From assembly GCA_025200525.1 (NCBI GenBank), contig CM045767.1, positions 4,103,437 through 4,167,436 of the forward strand: DNA of 64,000 nucleotides. Direction: 5' to 3'. The position numbers and the translations under genes are program-made. The DNA comes from Camellia lanceoleosa (taxonomy: Eukaryota; Streptophyta; Magnoliopsida; Ericales; Theaceae). The notes beneath the pieces were generated by a model. It ran no database searches. It was not told the origin of the DNA and worked only from the letters and a program-made list of their open reading frames with translations. Below are positions 22,708 through 34,347 of this stretch, in pieces. The first letter of the stretch is position 1; each line of letters starts with the position of its first letter.

Positions 22708-23957
22708 TGATATAAGCTGAAAGGTACCACATTGAGGCCGCTTAAGTTATATTTGTAGTTTTTGAATTTTGTTTATTTGGTGGAGATGATGTGTTTTGTG
22801 CACTTGTATAGATTTGGTAGGCAACAACGCCAAAATTTGATAGGTCGTTTCACACACCAAAAATAAATACTAAACTATACCAAATTCTTTAAAATAATGG
22901 TAAGCCCAAGTATCGATCCATAGGGATAAACGAGAAATTAAAATAATTTAATTATTAAATTCTTAAATTAATTTTGATGAAAAAGATGGTTGTTCATAAC
23001 CTAATAATAATTAAATTAAACAAAGCGAATAAACTAGCAATTATAAATAAAGATGAAATTATTGATTCTGGGAAAAAAATCTAGGGTAATGAATTCACTA
23101 CTAGTTACATAAATAAGGCTTCAATTTGAAACTCAATTATGTTACGGTTCGAACTAAATAATACTTCACAACTTGAAGCACTTATCAAGAGAATTAACAC
23201 GTTCAATATATAGGCACAGACCATTTCGAGTAGTACGAGTTGTTTGCTCTAAATTAGGGTAGCAAAACGACTCGTCCCTCGTAGTATGGCTCGTCTCATA
23301 CCTTGAACATGAAAGAATAGAAAACCATTGTATGGGAAGTATTCAACAATTACAGAAAGCAGAATACTCGAAGAAATAATGAAAAATTATATTAGAAAAC
23401 TTCTTGAGAACCATACAATTGTTCAAACCATTACATAAAAGAAAACCTATTTACTTGGCTAAGGTTTCGTCAATACCCTAGAAAGAGGAGCTTAGCCACT
23501 CATGGAGGAGTGAGAAAAAGTAGAAGAAGAAAAACCCTCCATGGAAATTGCTCTTGAAGCTTGAGAATCTCCTTTTTCCAAACCCTAGCCTCTCTCTCTT
23601 TTAGAATTTTCAGAACCCTAAGAACAGCCTTTTTTCTTCCTTTTATTCCCAACAGAATAGACTGAAATTTCCACACACCCAACCCTAGGTGGGCCGCTCG
23701 AACAATCCTAATTTCCGCTGGAGCGGTGTTGGGCCGCACGTGTGGTGGAGCCTGGCCACACGTGCAGTGAGGTAGCAGTCCGAGAATTGTCACTACTCAC
23801 ACAAAGAATGTGCTTTTGCGTCACTTTTTGCTTGAATTTGCGTGTTACTTGCCAAATCTATATAAGTGCACAAAACACATCATCTCCACCTAAACAAAAT
23901 TCAAAGATTATAAATGTAACTTAAACGGCCTCAATATGGTACCTTTCGGCCTACATC
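22708..23957. mobile_element. 1.25-kb element with long terminal inverted repeats
   Basis: The left arm (22708-22817) and right arm (23851-23957) are inverted copies of about 110 bp. Both contain GGAGATGATGTGTTTTGTGC, the string TTTGAATTTTGTTTA and GAAAGGTACC. The 1033-bp interior has no coding frame and includes a GC-rich part near 23690-23770 with GCACGTG-type motifs. Long inverted arms without a transposase gene suggest a non-autonomous Mutator-like element, but no 9-bp target duplication could be confirmed. Confidence 0.65.
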
Positions 23958-25405
23958 AATTTACACATTTAATGAAATTTTTTCTTAATATAATTTTTTC
24001 TTAGAATAAAGATATCAAAATATCCTTATTTCCTTCTACCCAAATCCTAATTCTAAAACACCACAACTATCCTCTATCATCATCACCACCTCTCTCATCT
24101 ACCATTCCCTATCGTCGTCTCTTTCTCCCTCCACCTATGACCACTTTCCACCATGAACCATACATTTCCACAAGCTCCCTGCCACAAATCACCCACTTTT
24201 GAGGTTAATTTTGGAGATCTAGGATGGAAGAGAGTTGGAGGGAATGGCAGTAATGGTGACAATAGATGGCTGAGTGGCGACAACGATGGCAAAGGAGAGT
24301 GGATGGATGAAAGAAAAATTAGGGTTTTGAAATTGAATATGACGGTATTATTGGAATCAAAATATGTAATGAGATTTTTTTTTTTTTTTTTATGTGTATA
24401 CTGAGAAGGTGTTCATTAAGTGCATGCATTAAAGAGAAGTCATGTATAGAAATAAAATTACTCTAGGTACAAGCGTGTGTGGTAAAGCCAGTGGAAATAC
24501 ATCACAAACCCCCGCTAATGTTACTACATGTGCTTCTACCCACTATTAATTCAATAAATACTGCAATTAATTTTAATTTTTTAATTTACCCTCCATTCAC
24601 ACCATTCATATTCAAATAATATCAAAATATCGCCAATCTTCTTCAACCTCAAATCTTAACCCTTCCTACCGCTGCTACGATCTTCTTCCCTAGTCCGTTT
24701 CTGTTTGCGATCCCTCTCTCTTGCCCCATCATCCCTCACTCACCCCTCCTCCGCTATCCTCCACCATCTACAACCATTTATGTCTCCTCACCTCTCCACT
24801 CAAACCCTAGATTTCTCTCTCATTGTAGGGTGTGCGTCGTAGGTGGTAGGGGTTGTAACAGTGGAGGTCGCGAATAGTGAGAGTTAAGATGGTGGTAGTG
24901 GTTACAACAACGATGGCTATGAGAACAAAAGGTGGTCGGTAGCTGAGAATAGCAGCTGGAGATGGCAAGTCGGTTGAGGAGGGCATTGATGGTGATGGTG
25001 ATGGTGATGGTGAGGTGATTGGCGTAGTACATATTGAGAAATTAGGTTTTAGGTATTGTTCAAAAAAATACATATAATTAAAAATTAAAGAAAATGGTGT
25101 GTGTTGAGATCAATGGTGGGGTGTAGATAAAAATTTTCGCATCTAAGATTTTAATTCACATGATACTCAACTCCTTTTTCATTAATAATTCATTGGTTAT
25201 ATAGATGAAAAAATTTTGTCATCACTTGTACATTAAAATGTATAAAAAAAAATTCATTTATCTTCATATTTTCACACTGCCTATATTAGTTTCAGTTTCT
25301 TCAAACTTATTAAAAGAGATATTCATATAATTATATTGAAATTATTAAACTTATTATATTTTTTCTAAAGTACAAGGATGTCCAATAATTTTATGGATAA
25401 TGTTT
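23958..25405. other. Intergenic sequence with low-complexity tracts
   Basis: No gene is supported. CT- and ACC-rich tracts occupy about 24060-24140 and 24600-24830. A poly(T) run lies near 24369-24390. A GGTGAT hexamer repeat occupies about 24988-25012. Open frames here follow these repeats and are not convincing genes. Confidence 0.55.
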
Positions 25406-25908
25406 GGGAGCTCGAAACATTGTCCCCCCGAATCCCCCTAATGCCCAAAATGATGTCGTTTTGGGCATTAGGTTTTTTTTCTTTTTTTTCTTCCATTTTC
25501 GACCATTTTTCGAGCTCAAACGCAGGGAATGAAGGAGAGGGAGAGAGAGAGAGAGAGGGAGAGCGGAGAGGAGAGAGGGAAAGAGAGGGAGAGAAGAGAG
25601 AAGAGGGAGACACACACACACAAATGGCCCCTGCATTCCGGCTGAGCAGCCGATCGTCGAGTTCGTCCGATCGTCGAGCTCCGCCGATCGTCGCATTTCG
25701 GCCGAGCGTTCGCATCTGCCTTCTTCCTCCGCCCCTGCCTTCTCTTCTTCTTTTTTCTTCTTTCTTTCTTTCTTCTTCTTTCTTCTCTTCCTTCTTTCTG
25801 CGTCTGATTCTGATTTTCTGATTGAAAAAAAAAAGAAAAAAAATTCAAACGACGAAACAACGTTGTTTCGTAATTAGGGGGATTTGGGGGGCTCAATTCG
25901 AGCTCTCT
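25406..25908. mobile_element. MITE-like element with GA-rich interior
   Basis: Left end GAGCTCGAAACATTGTCCCC and right end (reverse strand) GAGCTCGAATTGAGCCCCCC form inverted repeats that continue through AATCCCCCTAAT, about 35 bp (25408-25443 and 25873-25906). Inside are an A/G-rich microsatellite (about 25531-25612), a cluster of GATCGTCG-type motifs (25650-25700) and a CT-rich tract (25738-25800). No transposase is present. The superfamily is unclear. Confidence 0.6.
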
Positions 25909-27123
25909 AGCACTACTCTAATTTTATAGTAATGCTAAAAATCATATCAAAGGCTATATTCAAGTGTATATATATACACACAATATGAAGGTTCATTATC
26001 GTCAACTTTAAATGGATTAATACACCGAAAAGTAACAAAATCAAAGGTAAGGTATACAAATCATTACCTTTGTCAATTGAGCTATATCTAGTCATACTCA
26101 CCTTTTGACTCGTCATTTGTAGCTTGTGACCTCTCCTTGTTGCATACCTTGATCCACTATTATACTAATAGTATTTCCTATTGTGGTTTGAGCAGTAAAA
26201 GGTGTTCGTCTTCTTGTATCCCTGAATCCACAAGTACCGGCAAAGGACCAAAAAACTACCCGACCTCTTACATCACAATGGTATTATTGAAATTTGCTTG
26301 AACATGAATAACTCCCTTTGGTATTCTGTGTATTATTACGTAAATTAATACGTCCATTCCTACGTGAACCAATTCTTAGTATAATCTTTGCCATTTTTTA
26401 TCATCTTATAAATATGAGTCAGGGATAAGAGATATATGGATATATCCATTTCCGTTCAAAATAGATCTAATATTTGTATATCGGGTCTTTTAGAGATATT
26501 GCTTAATCACAAGTTGTATTTCAATTTTATTTTTATTTTTTTTACAAGTATATTAAAACTTATTAATTCACTTTGAGATGTCAATTCCATAAACTTTGCA
26601 ACTTCTTTGAATTATATGCTTTAATAACTAAAGAAAAAGTAACATTAAACTTTACAACTTATACCAACACTTATTAATTCATTTTTTAATTGCAAAATAC
26701 TTTAAAACATAAAAAATAAAATTAATATTTGCATGCGGAAAAAAAAAAAAAAATGTCCAACACTCAATCCATACAAGAGGTGGTTTGAGCCTTTTTTGTC
26801 CCCAATATTACACTAAAATTCCACAATCATTATAATTTTCTTACCATATATAATAAAGAAAATGTTTAAATTTTTTAAAACATTATTCTTAAATTTATCA
26901 TAATGATGTAGATTATTGTATATTAAAAATTAATCACTTAAAACTCAACCTCTGTCATGTTAGTATAAATAAATTTTAAAGTAAATTTTAGGAGACCCTA
27001 ATATTAATCTATCACAAATGTTCAATGCTCACAATTGTAACGAACTGCCATATTAGGCCGGTTGAATTGACATAACTCAAATCTAGAAGTATTAGAACTC
27101 AAACTGCATAAATTGAAATTTTC
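25909..27123. other. Intergenic AT-rich sequence
   Basis: No gene, RNA gene or bounded mobile element was recognised. There is one A run near 26740-26753. Confidence 0.6.
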
Positions 27124-27126
27124 AAC

Positions 27127-28180
27127 CATTACAAGAAAAAACATATTTGGCAACTAAATTTTTAGTCGTCAAAAATCAATTTTTAAATTTTTCAGACTAA
27201 ATTTTTTAGTCCCCAGTTTAGTCATTCGAAAACGGTCGGGAAAGGTATTGGCAACTAAAAAACTTTTAGTCGCCAAAAAGTAAGTCTTTAGCGACTAAAA
27301 CTTTGGTCGCCAATAATCAATTATATTTTTTAAAATTATATATTTACCGACTAATTTTTTAGTCGCCAATACTCAAGGAATCGGCGACTAAACCTTTAAG
27401 TCTCCAAAAGCTCATTCCTGGAAAAAAAAAATTACACTCTGCTCTTGTAGAGATTCGAACCTCTCACACTATAAACCTTATACAATACACTCTTTTCACT
27501 ACGCCTCCATAACACCATATGATTATATATGCAACATATATTATTTATATAGTACTTAGACCCGTATTAATATAAAAGTATATATATAAACATAATTATA
27601 TTTTATTGAACATAATTTATATAAAAATAAATTATTTAGTAGAAAAAAAAAAGGAGACCACTTTTGGCGATTAAACATAATTTTAGTTGCCAATTCTATA
27701 CTTTTGGCTACTAATTATTTTTTAGTCATTAAAAAAAAATTTCCCGCGCTAAAATTACCACTTTTGGCAACTAAACTTCTTTTTAGTCGCCAAAAAGCCT
27801 CACTTTTGGCTACTAAACATGTTTTTAGTCGCCAAATGCTTTACTTTTGGCTACTAATTTTTTTTTAGTCACCAAAGGGCCTTACTTTTGGCTACTAAAA
27901 TTTTTTTAGTCGGTAAAAGCCTCACTTTTGGTGACCAAACAGATTTTTAGTCGTCGAATGCCTCACTTTTGACTACTAAATTTTTTTTAGTCGCCAAAAG
28001 TCATATATTGGTGACCAAACAGATTTTCAATCGCCCAAACCTATACTTTTGGCTACTAAATTTTTTTAGTTGCCAAAAATCTTTACTTTTAACTACTAAT
28101 ACATTTTTAGTCGCCAAAACCTATACTTTCAGCGACCAAATGTGATTTTTTAGTCGCCAAAGGTGCTTTTTCTTGTAGTG
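27127..28180. mobile_element. Non-autonomous CACTA (En/Spm) element
   Basis: The ends are CATTACAAGAAAAA on the left and, on the reverse strand, CACTACAAGAAAAA on the right. It is flanked by AAC at 27124-27126 and 28181-28183, the 3-bp duplication of CACTA transposons. Both subterminal regions carry many copies of the motif TTTAGTCGCCAAA and its inverse GGC(T/G)ACTAAA, the usual layout for CACTA transposase-binding repeats. At 1054 bp with no transposase frame it would depend on an autonomous relative. Confidence 0.92.
27425..27530 (-). other. tRNA/SINE B-box-like segment inside the CACTA element
   Basis: The minus strand contains GAGGTTCGAATCTCT (about 27450-27464), a near-perfect Pol III B box. 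Upstream on that strand, TGGTGTTATGG (about 27515) could be a weak A box, and a T run follows downstream. It does not fold obviously as a tRNA. It may be a SINE relic or chance. Confidence 0.2.
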
Positions 28181-28183
28181 AAC

Positions 28184-29276
28184 ATATATATTAAATATTA
28201 CAAACTATTGACTATTTTCTCACTATTTCAATTAAATCATATTGCAACATAATATATATATTCTATTATTTTGTACACTTAATTTAAATTATTTTTTATT
28301 ATATTTGACCTTTGTTTTATGTTAAATACTTTTTTTTAATAAAAATGCAATACACAATTGAAGGGAAAGTTTGTGCATTTAAATTAGGCAACTTGAGACT
28401 AACTCGATTTTTTTGAGTTAGACTACACTTTGGTTAAGTAAATTCAAACAAAAGCTAGACTCAGGTTTATACCAGAGAAATCTCTCTACATTTGGAAGTA
28501 ACCCCTCAACTCAGTCAAACTCATTCAAGTACAGCAGCCATTATTGTGACCCTTGTTGAGACCCAATCCAAATTCATTAATATAATTTAAGTTAAAATGT
28601 TTAACATGTAAAATACTATAATATCATGTCAAAAATTACATTGATTGAAATCATATGATCTAGTCACATCTGTGTTAAAGAAATTGGAGAATATAAACCG
28701 TCTAACTTTTTTTTAAAAAAATGTGATACTAACTAAACTATCTGCCTATCTATTTTTTTATTTTTAGGTAAATTATCTCACAAATTAAATAATTCAAATT
28801 ATTTTAACGGAGGAGTTATTAGTGATCGTGAGTCATGGTCATATAGTTCTCTAAAAATATTGTTTTGTTTGTTTTTGGAAAAAAATTTTGGAAAATATTT
28901 TCTACAAACAAATTTTTAAGAGCAATCAAACCAAACAAATTTTTTTTTAAAAAATCTCAAAATTTTATTTGGTTTGCTTCTTTCCAAAATCACTTTTTCT
29001 CTCTCTCATACACATCAAATCAATTACTTTTTTTAAAACTTTCACCCCAAAACAATTTTTTAAAACAATTTTTGAAAAAAGACAAACCAAACAAATTTTC
29101 ATACTTTTTATTTTAAAAACTACTTTATAAACACAAACCAAACATGTCCATTGTAATTTGTGGTGGGAGAATAACATCAAGGGCATGTGATACCCCAATA
29201 ACTTCTAATATATATATATTTTTTTAATGAGCTTAAAGTGAGACCCAACATAAACTCAAAGGGCAAGCTCCTCAAA
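28184..29276. other. Intergenic AT-rich sequence
   Basis: No gene is supported. The part at about 28860-29150 begins TTTTGTTTGTTTTTGG and ends CAAACCAAACATGTCC, which may be the ends of another decayed MITE, but boundaries and a target duplication could not be set. Confidence 0.5.
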
Positions 29277-29521
29277 CCCTGTTTGATTTTGAAACTGTCA
29301 AGATAATTTTTAAATTATTAATTCGTATTTCTTAGTTTTTAGTGATATTTTTATATTTTAATCAATTTTTTAAAAAAAATTATTAAATCTAAATACACTT
29401 AAAAAAATACAAAATGTCAATTTTTTTAAGTATATTTAAATTAGATATATTTAAAAAATAAAAATAAAAATCACTAAAATAACAAAAAAAAATTAATTGA
29501 AAAATTCAAAACCAAAAGAGT
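29277..29521. mobile_element. AT-rich inverted-repeat (MITE-like) segment
   Basis: The left end CTGTTTGATTTTGAA and the reverse strand of the right end CTCTTTTGGTTTTGAA are similar, and the two halves are imperfect inverted copies over most of about 245 bp. No coding sequence and no clear target duplication. Confidence 0.4.
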
Positions 29522-29718
29522 TTATTACACTTTCTACCCCTAAACTCTCATCAAATTGTCTATTTAATCCTTAAACTAATGATTGAATCTATTTAATCTC
29601 TAAAGTATATAAATCAAAATCTATTTAGTTCTCAAACTATCAATTGAATTTATTAAATCCTCAAAATATTTAATTTAAACCTATTTAGTTTCTAAAAGGA
29701 TTACAAAAATAAAATATT

Positions 29719-30450
29719 GTTGACACAATTATTATTATTATTATTATTATTATTATTGCAGAACACGTAGCACTTTCTTGATCAATCAATAGTTAAGAGA
29801 AGTTACAAAGTTAGTGATCTTGCATGGTGGAACATGGAAGACAATGTGGAAAAAGTTAAAGTCCATGTAAAGAATATAATGGACAAAGTGACTTAGTGGA
29901 AGACATGGAGGGATATGCAATATTGTGAGAATGAAGGTGGAAGAGTTGGTAGTTTTAGATGGTTATTGGGTAGTTATTGCTGAAAGTTTTTTCCTATAAA
30001 TAGTCATTAATTACTACATTTACAAGAACCAGAACCAAATCCAGAAATCAGTCTATTTTACCTTACATTTTTGTAGTTTTTTACCTTCCAATCCTTTACT
30101 TTTCCGCACTAAATTTTGGTTTCTTAGGAGTAGTTCTAAGTTAGTTTGTTCATTGTTGTAATCTCCTTCGAAACTGTGGAAGTGCAAAGGTACAATTCTA
30201 AACGTTTATTTACTTAATAAAATTTATTTTGACATTGTTCTCTCCCTCCTTTTACTATTGTGATTAGTTCTTCTAAATTTTCTTCTAAAAACAAGTCACC
30301 AGTAAAATTCCTCTTCATAGAAGCTAAAAGAACTTCGAAGCAATTGTTCGATTAATTGGTTGGCATTTATTATTTCTGTAAGGACTTATTGATCATTGTT
30401 GGCACACTCAAATTACATTTTTAACCTTCAAAAGCCAAAAAAAGCCAATA
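29719..30450 (+). mobile_element. Diverged solo LTR related to element 1
   Basis: 732 bp starting TGTTGACAC and ending AAAGCCAATA. Its right third shows clear similarity to the element 1 LTR: CACCAGTAAAA, CCTCTT, GAAGCTAAAAGAAC, AATTGGTTGGCA, ATTTCTGTAAGGA and AAAAGCCAA occur in the same order. It has a TATA box (CCTATAAATAG near 29992) and a poly(A) signal near 30217. Flanking AATAT and TATAT differ at one base and may be an old target duplication. An (ATT)n microsatellite lies at about 29728-29757. No internal region accompanies it, so it is a solo LTR of a related, older family. Confidence 0.78.
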
Positions 30451-32226
30451 TATATACCCAGACATATTATAAATTAGTAAAAAAATCCTTCCCAATTAAG
30501 ATTTTATTACAAAAAATCTTTTAAATTTTTATTGTTTTTAAAAGATATTTTATTTTATTGTGTGTTTAAATTAATATTAGAGTCTGATTTTTCAGTCTGA
30601 CCAATAAATTATAGGGCTCTTGGGCCAAAAGTCCAAAATAACATTTTCTTTAACTAAAAATCTAGGTGCAGAAATAATTTGTCGATCTGAGCAATTAGAA
30701 GAAAAATGACCAAAATTCCCATCTACATATTTATACTAATCAATGCATACCACTCTCGGAAGAAACATCTATCTCTCTCTCTCTCTCTCTACCCTAGTGA
30801 CTCATTTCCGTCACCACCATTAATCTCTCCCTCCCCCCTTCGCCATCATTGTCTCATCTCCCCAGTACCCCCAGTGTCGCTATCGCCATCAACTCAACAA
30901 CGAGATAAGACTCTGGTTCACCGTCAAAACCCTTCACCACTGCATCGCCACATCAATTACCTCAAATTTGATATCATCACCTTATATTTCTGCCAGCCTC
31001 AGACTGTCACCGTCCAGGGCCTCCGGTCATCCGTTGCCAAATCTACTAATCAAATCAAATCGACTCCTTTTGGTTTAAGAGAAACTGAAGAAAGAAAATT
31101 AAACGAAATTTTGTATTTGGGTCTAGTTGAGTCCATCGACTTATGATTCATCATTTGTGAGTCTACCAACTTATGATCCATTATTTGTCGTGAAACATTC
31201 AAGGTTTCTGCTTCCTATCATTTTTTGCTTATATTTACCAACAAAGTTTTTGAGATTTTGGTTCAAATTTTAGTATGATTGTCGTATTTATCATTTCCAT
31301 AACTATAACAATTTAGGGTTTGGGAACAATTGATGATATAGGAGGCTAATTTATTGATTTTTGGTGCCTGTTATTTTATTTCTAGTGCATCAAAATTGAA
31401 TTTTTGTAGTTGGTGATTGATTTGTAATTTCATGTCAATATATTAAGGCCTTCGGTCGTTCGCCATTCATCACAGTCTCTCTCTCTCTCTCTCTCTCTCT
31501 AATTTTTTTTGTACACACGTATATATGTATATATGTAGACGAAGAACCCTCACAATAGATAGCAAGTTTTTATTTATTTTTGTTGACTATCTGTTCAAAT
31601 TTGTTGTTATTGTTGGTGTTGTTGTTTTTGTAAATCTGAGTGTGTTTTTTTTTTTTCTTCGTATAGTTGTAGTTATAGTTGCAGTTGATGTTGTTAATGA
31701 TAGAACAGATTGTTGTTGTTGCTATTGATGATGATGATGATAATGATGATGATTGCAACAGATAAAATAAAACCTATGGCGCAACAAATAAAAAAAAGAT
31801 GGCTTGGTGTATTTCAATACCAAAAATTTGAACAGAAAAAAAAAATTGAACACATAAATAGAATTTAGGAAAAAAATTAACAGCTATATGTAATTTAGGA
31901 GAAAAAATTGAACAGATAAACAAAAAATTTGAACAGATAAAAAAAATTTAACAGATAGATATAAATTTGAACAGATAGTTAATGAAAAGTCAAACAGATA
32001 AAAAAAATCAAAAGATAAAATTGTAAACAAAATATTCTCTAGGATTTCTAATCAAACTATTACACAAAGCGTGGACCTCTCATCAATAAAAAATATCCCT
32101 TTGACCAAATGCCTTATATTTTCCTTAGATTGGATTTATCACCAGTTAATCCTAAATTTTATATAAATATTAGATATACTGAAAAAGTAAAATTAGATAA
32201 TTTAAATAATAACACTTCTCTACAAA
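30451..32226. other. Intergenic sequence with microsatellites and a minisatellite
   Basis: No convincing gene. CT dinucleotide runs lie at about 30771-30793 and 31478-31500, and TGT/GAT trinucleotide repeats at 31600-31755. From about 31830 to 32015 a degenerate tandem repeat built on AAAAAATTTGAACAGAT occurs about ten times. Confidence 0.55.
31830..32015. repeat. Degenerate minisatellite based on AATTTGAACAGATA
   Basis: Repeated GAACAGATA/AACAGATA cores are separated by A-rich spacers. Unit length varies between about 15 and 30 bp. Confidence 0.6.
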
Positions 32227-32664
32227 TCTATACTATATATAAAGTAAAAGGGGATTTTTAACTCCCAAGGCCTGTGAGAGCTTCAATATCTCAATCTAAA
32301 TTTTCTAAATTTTTTATTTTTTATTTAAAAAAAAATTTCAGCATTTATTGATTTGGTCAAAATCCCCTTATCAGCATTTATTAAATTTTTTCAATCCACA
32401 TTTCTTTTCACATGCCTGCATTTATTGATTTGGTCAAAATTTCCTAATCAGCATTTAAAATCCCATCATACAAATAATAATAGATACAATTCATGTATAC
32501 TGCAGTACCATTTTCAACTTCTCACATACACTATGATTAGTGATAAGATTGCTAAATTATTTTTATAAAAAATCTTTAAAAACATAATTTATATATTAAA
32601 AAAATCTAAAACAAAATATAAAATATCTATAATTATCCCGTGTATAGCACGGGTGATAAGCTAA
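32227..32664 (+). mobile_element. Short non-autonomous Helitron
   Basis: 438 bp starting TCTATACTATATATAAAG and ending CTAA. A GC-rich hairpin (CCCGTG-TATAG-CACGGG) sits just before the end, about 9 bases from the CTAA terminus. The flanks are A (32226) and T (32665), the Helitron insertion site, with no duplication. The interior carries a 40-bp direct repeat (about 32341-32384 and 32415-32458). No Rep/helicase gene. Confidence 0.9.
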
Positions 32665-33110
32665 TAGTAATAGAATAAAATAGGACTTTGATTGAAACCC
32701 CCAGTCTCCAACCACCCCCACCACCCCCACACACACGTGGGGGTTGGTCATTGAATCCAAAAAAAAAAAAAAGGGAAAACCAATCAGAGAGCAGCCCTGG
32801 GGCCTAGGGTCACCCAGTGGAGGTTCGGATCATTTCCCAACAAAATAATACATTAATTAAGTAATAAAAACAACTTAGCAAAAAACTTAAAAACAATCAA
32901 ATAAAAATTGTAAAAAAGGCAAGCACGTATCCATGGTACAATATAAATCAGAAAATATTATAAATAATTACCCTTATCTTATAAAAGAAATTCAATATAT
33001 GGATTAATGCCCACTTTTTAAAGACAAAATAAAATTTTAAAATTTTAATTAGATATGGTCTTTTATTAATTTATAATATTTATGGACTTATATTTTACTT
33101 TGTAATCCTT
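32665..33110. other. Intergenic sequence
   Basis: No gene. One CCACCCCC-rich tract (about 32705-32750) is followed by an A run. Confidence 0.55.
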
Positions 33111-33113
33111 TTA

Positions 33114-33243
33114 GATCTCATTTGTCAACAATACATTTTAGTCAAAAAGTTACTATAAGTTGTCACATTACTTTCTACTTTTCAACATATCTTTTCGTAA
33201 AAAGTCAAAAAGTTACTAAAATTGTCTATTCCCAAATGAAGCC
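33114..33243. mobile_element. Small Tourist-like MITE (130 bp)
   Basis: Starts GATCTCATTTGTCAA, ends TTCCCAAATGAAGCC, flanked by TTA at 33111-33113 and 33244-33246. It is a sister of the interrupted copy at 33286-33647. Confidence 0.7.
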
Positions 33244-33285
33244 TTAGAGATTAAATAAGTTTGAATTAAATACTTTAAGAACTTA

Positions 33286-33647
33286 GGGCTCATTTGCCAA
33301 TTACATGTTTTAGCTAAAAAGTCGCTAAAATTGCCACATCACTCTCTTTACTTTTCTGTACATTTTTTCCTAAAAATCGAAAAAGTTGCTAAGAGCTTGT
33401 TTAGAATGTGGATTGACTTTTTAGATTTTTAACTTTTTGGTTATTTTAATCTGGGGCTAAAAAATCTCATTTGGGATATGATTTTTGGTTTTTTTAACTT
33501 TTGTGAGAAAAAAATTAAATGATTATAGGTTAAATGTGACATTTTATCTTATTTAGCTAAAATAACATATTTTGGCTTATATAACTATTTTAGCCCCTAA
33601 TGTTCTTCCCAAACAAGTTCTAAAATAGCTTGTTCCAAAACAAAACT
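33286..33647. mobile_element. Sister MITE interrupted by another MITE
   Basis: Starts GGGCTCATTTGCCAA after TTA (33283-33285) and ends before TTA (33648-33650). Alignment with 33114-33243 is continuous only if 33393-33620 and one TAA are removed, which shows the order of insertion. Confidence 0.7.
33393..33620. mobile_element. Tourist-like MITE nested in the sister MITE
   Basis: 228 bp with ends GAGCTTGTTTAGAA and, on the reverse strand, GAACTTGTTTGGGAA. Flanked by TAA at 33390-33392 and 33621-33623. The interior is shared with 4182-4404. Confidence 0.8.
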
Positions 33648-33650
33648 TTA

Positions 33651-34347
33651 ATGGATTCAATCAACAACAGTTTAAGGAGTAAACAAATTTTGATATATAT
33701 ATATATATATTTCAGGGACATAATAGAGGCAATCGATCATTCAAATAATAAATAGACAATTTAGTAATAATTTAAGAGTATAAAGTGTAAGAAAAATGTT
33801 TGAAATCGCTTTTTTTTAGAGACACCACAACCTCCTTTAGATCTCAACCATTAATGTATGTGTGGAATTCACTCATATATATGTGGAGTATACACCATCA
33901 ATGGTTGAAATACAAAGAGAGTTGTGGAGATCCTAAAAAAAAAAGAGTCTCAATCATTGTTGAAAGTGTAATAAGCTCGGATGAAAAAGTGTGAGGATTA
34001 CTTCAAAGAAAAATGTTAGAGACTCTAAAAATTTTATTAAATTTTTATTACTAAATATCTTATATGAATATAAAACTCACATCATTTAATAAAATTAATT
34101 AATAAACTAATTAATACGTGTAACACTGCTTGAAAATACAAGACAGACAAATTAGCCCAATCAGCCTATTTTACACTTTCCAACTCGGCGCGTGGAGCAA
34201 ATCTACCCTAAAAACTAAGATACAGTGACCTCTCTGCCCTTCCGTGCTCATTAAGAAAAACAAACCTATCCTCTCCTCATTGCCTCTCTCAGAGTCACAG
34301 AGAAACTCACCAAAAATTTCCCCCAAATCCCCATCCATCGCAAGAAC
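33651..34347. other. Upstream flank of the gene at 34348
   Basis: An (AT)n run lies near 33694-33711. From about 34200 the composition changes to a CT-rich leader (CCTATCCTCTCCTC, CTCTCTCAGAG) typical of a plant 5' UTR. No firm TATA box could be placed. Confidence 0.5.

Noticed and set aside
25378..25896. Several long overlapping frames on both strands
   Set aside because: They all read through the GA/CT microsatellite of the MITE at 25406-25908; both strands stay open because of composition, not coding.
30706..31146. A 146-codon plus-strand frame as a possible gene
   Set aside because: It is seeded by a CT microsatellite and Ser/Pro-rich low complexity, matches no family I know, and lacks a supporting leader or conserved domain.
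31525..31758. Frames rich in Val or Asn/Ser
   Set aside because: Direct translations of TGT/GAT trinucleotide repeats.
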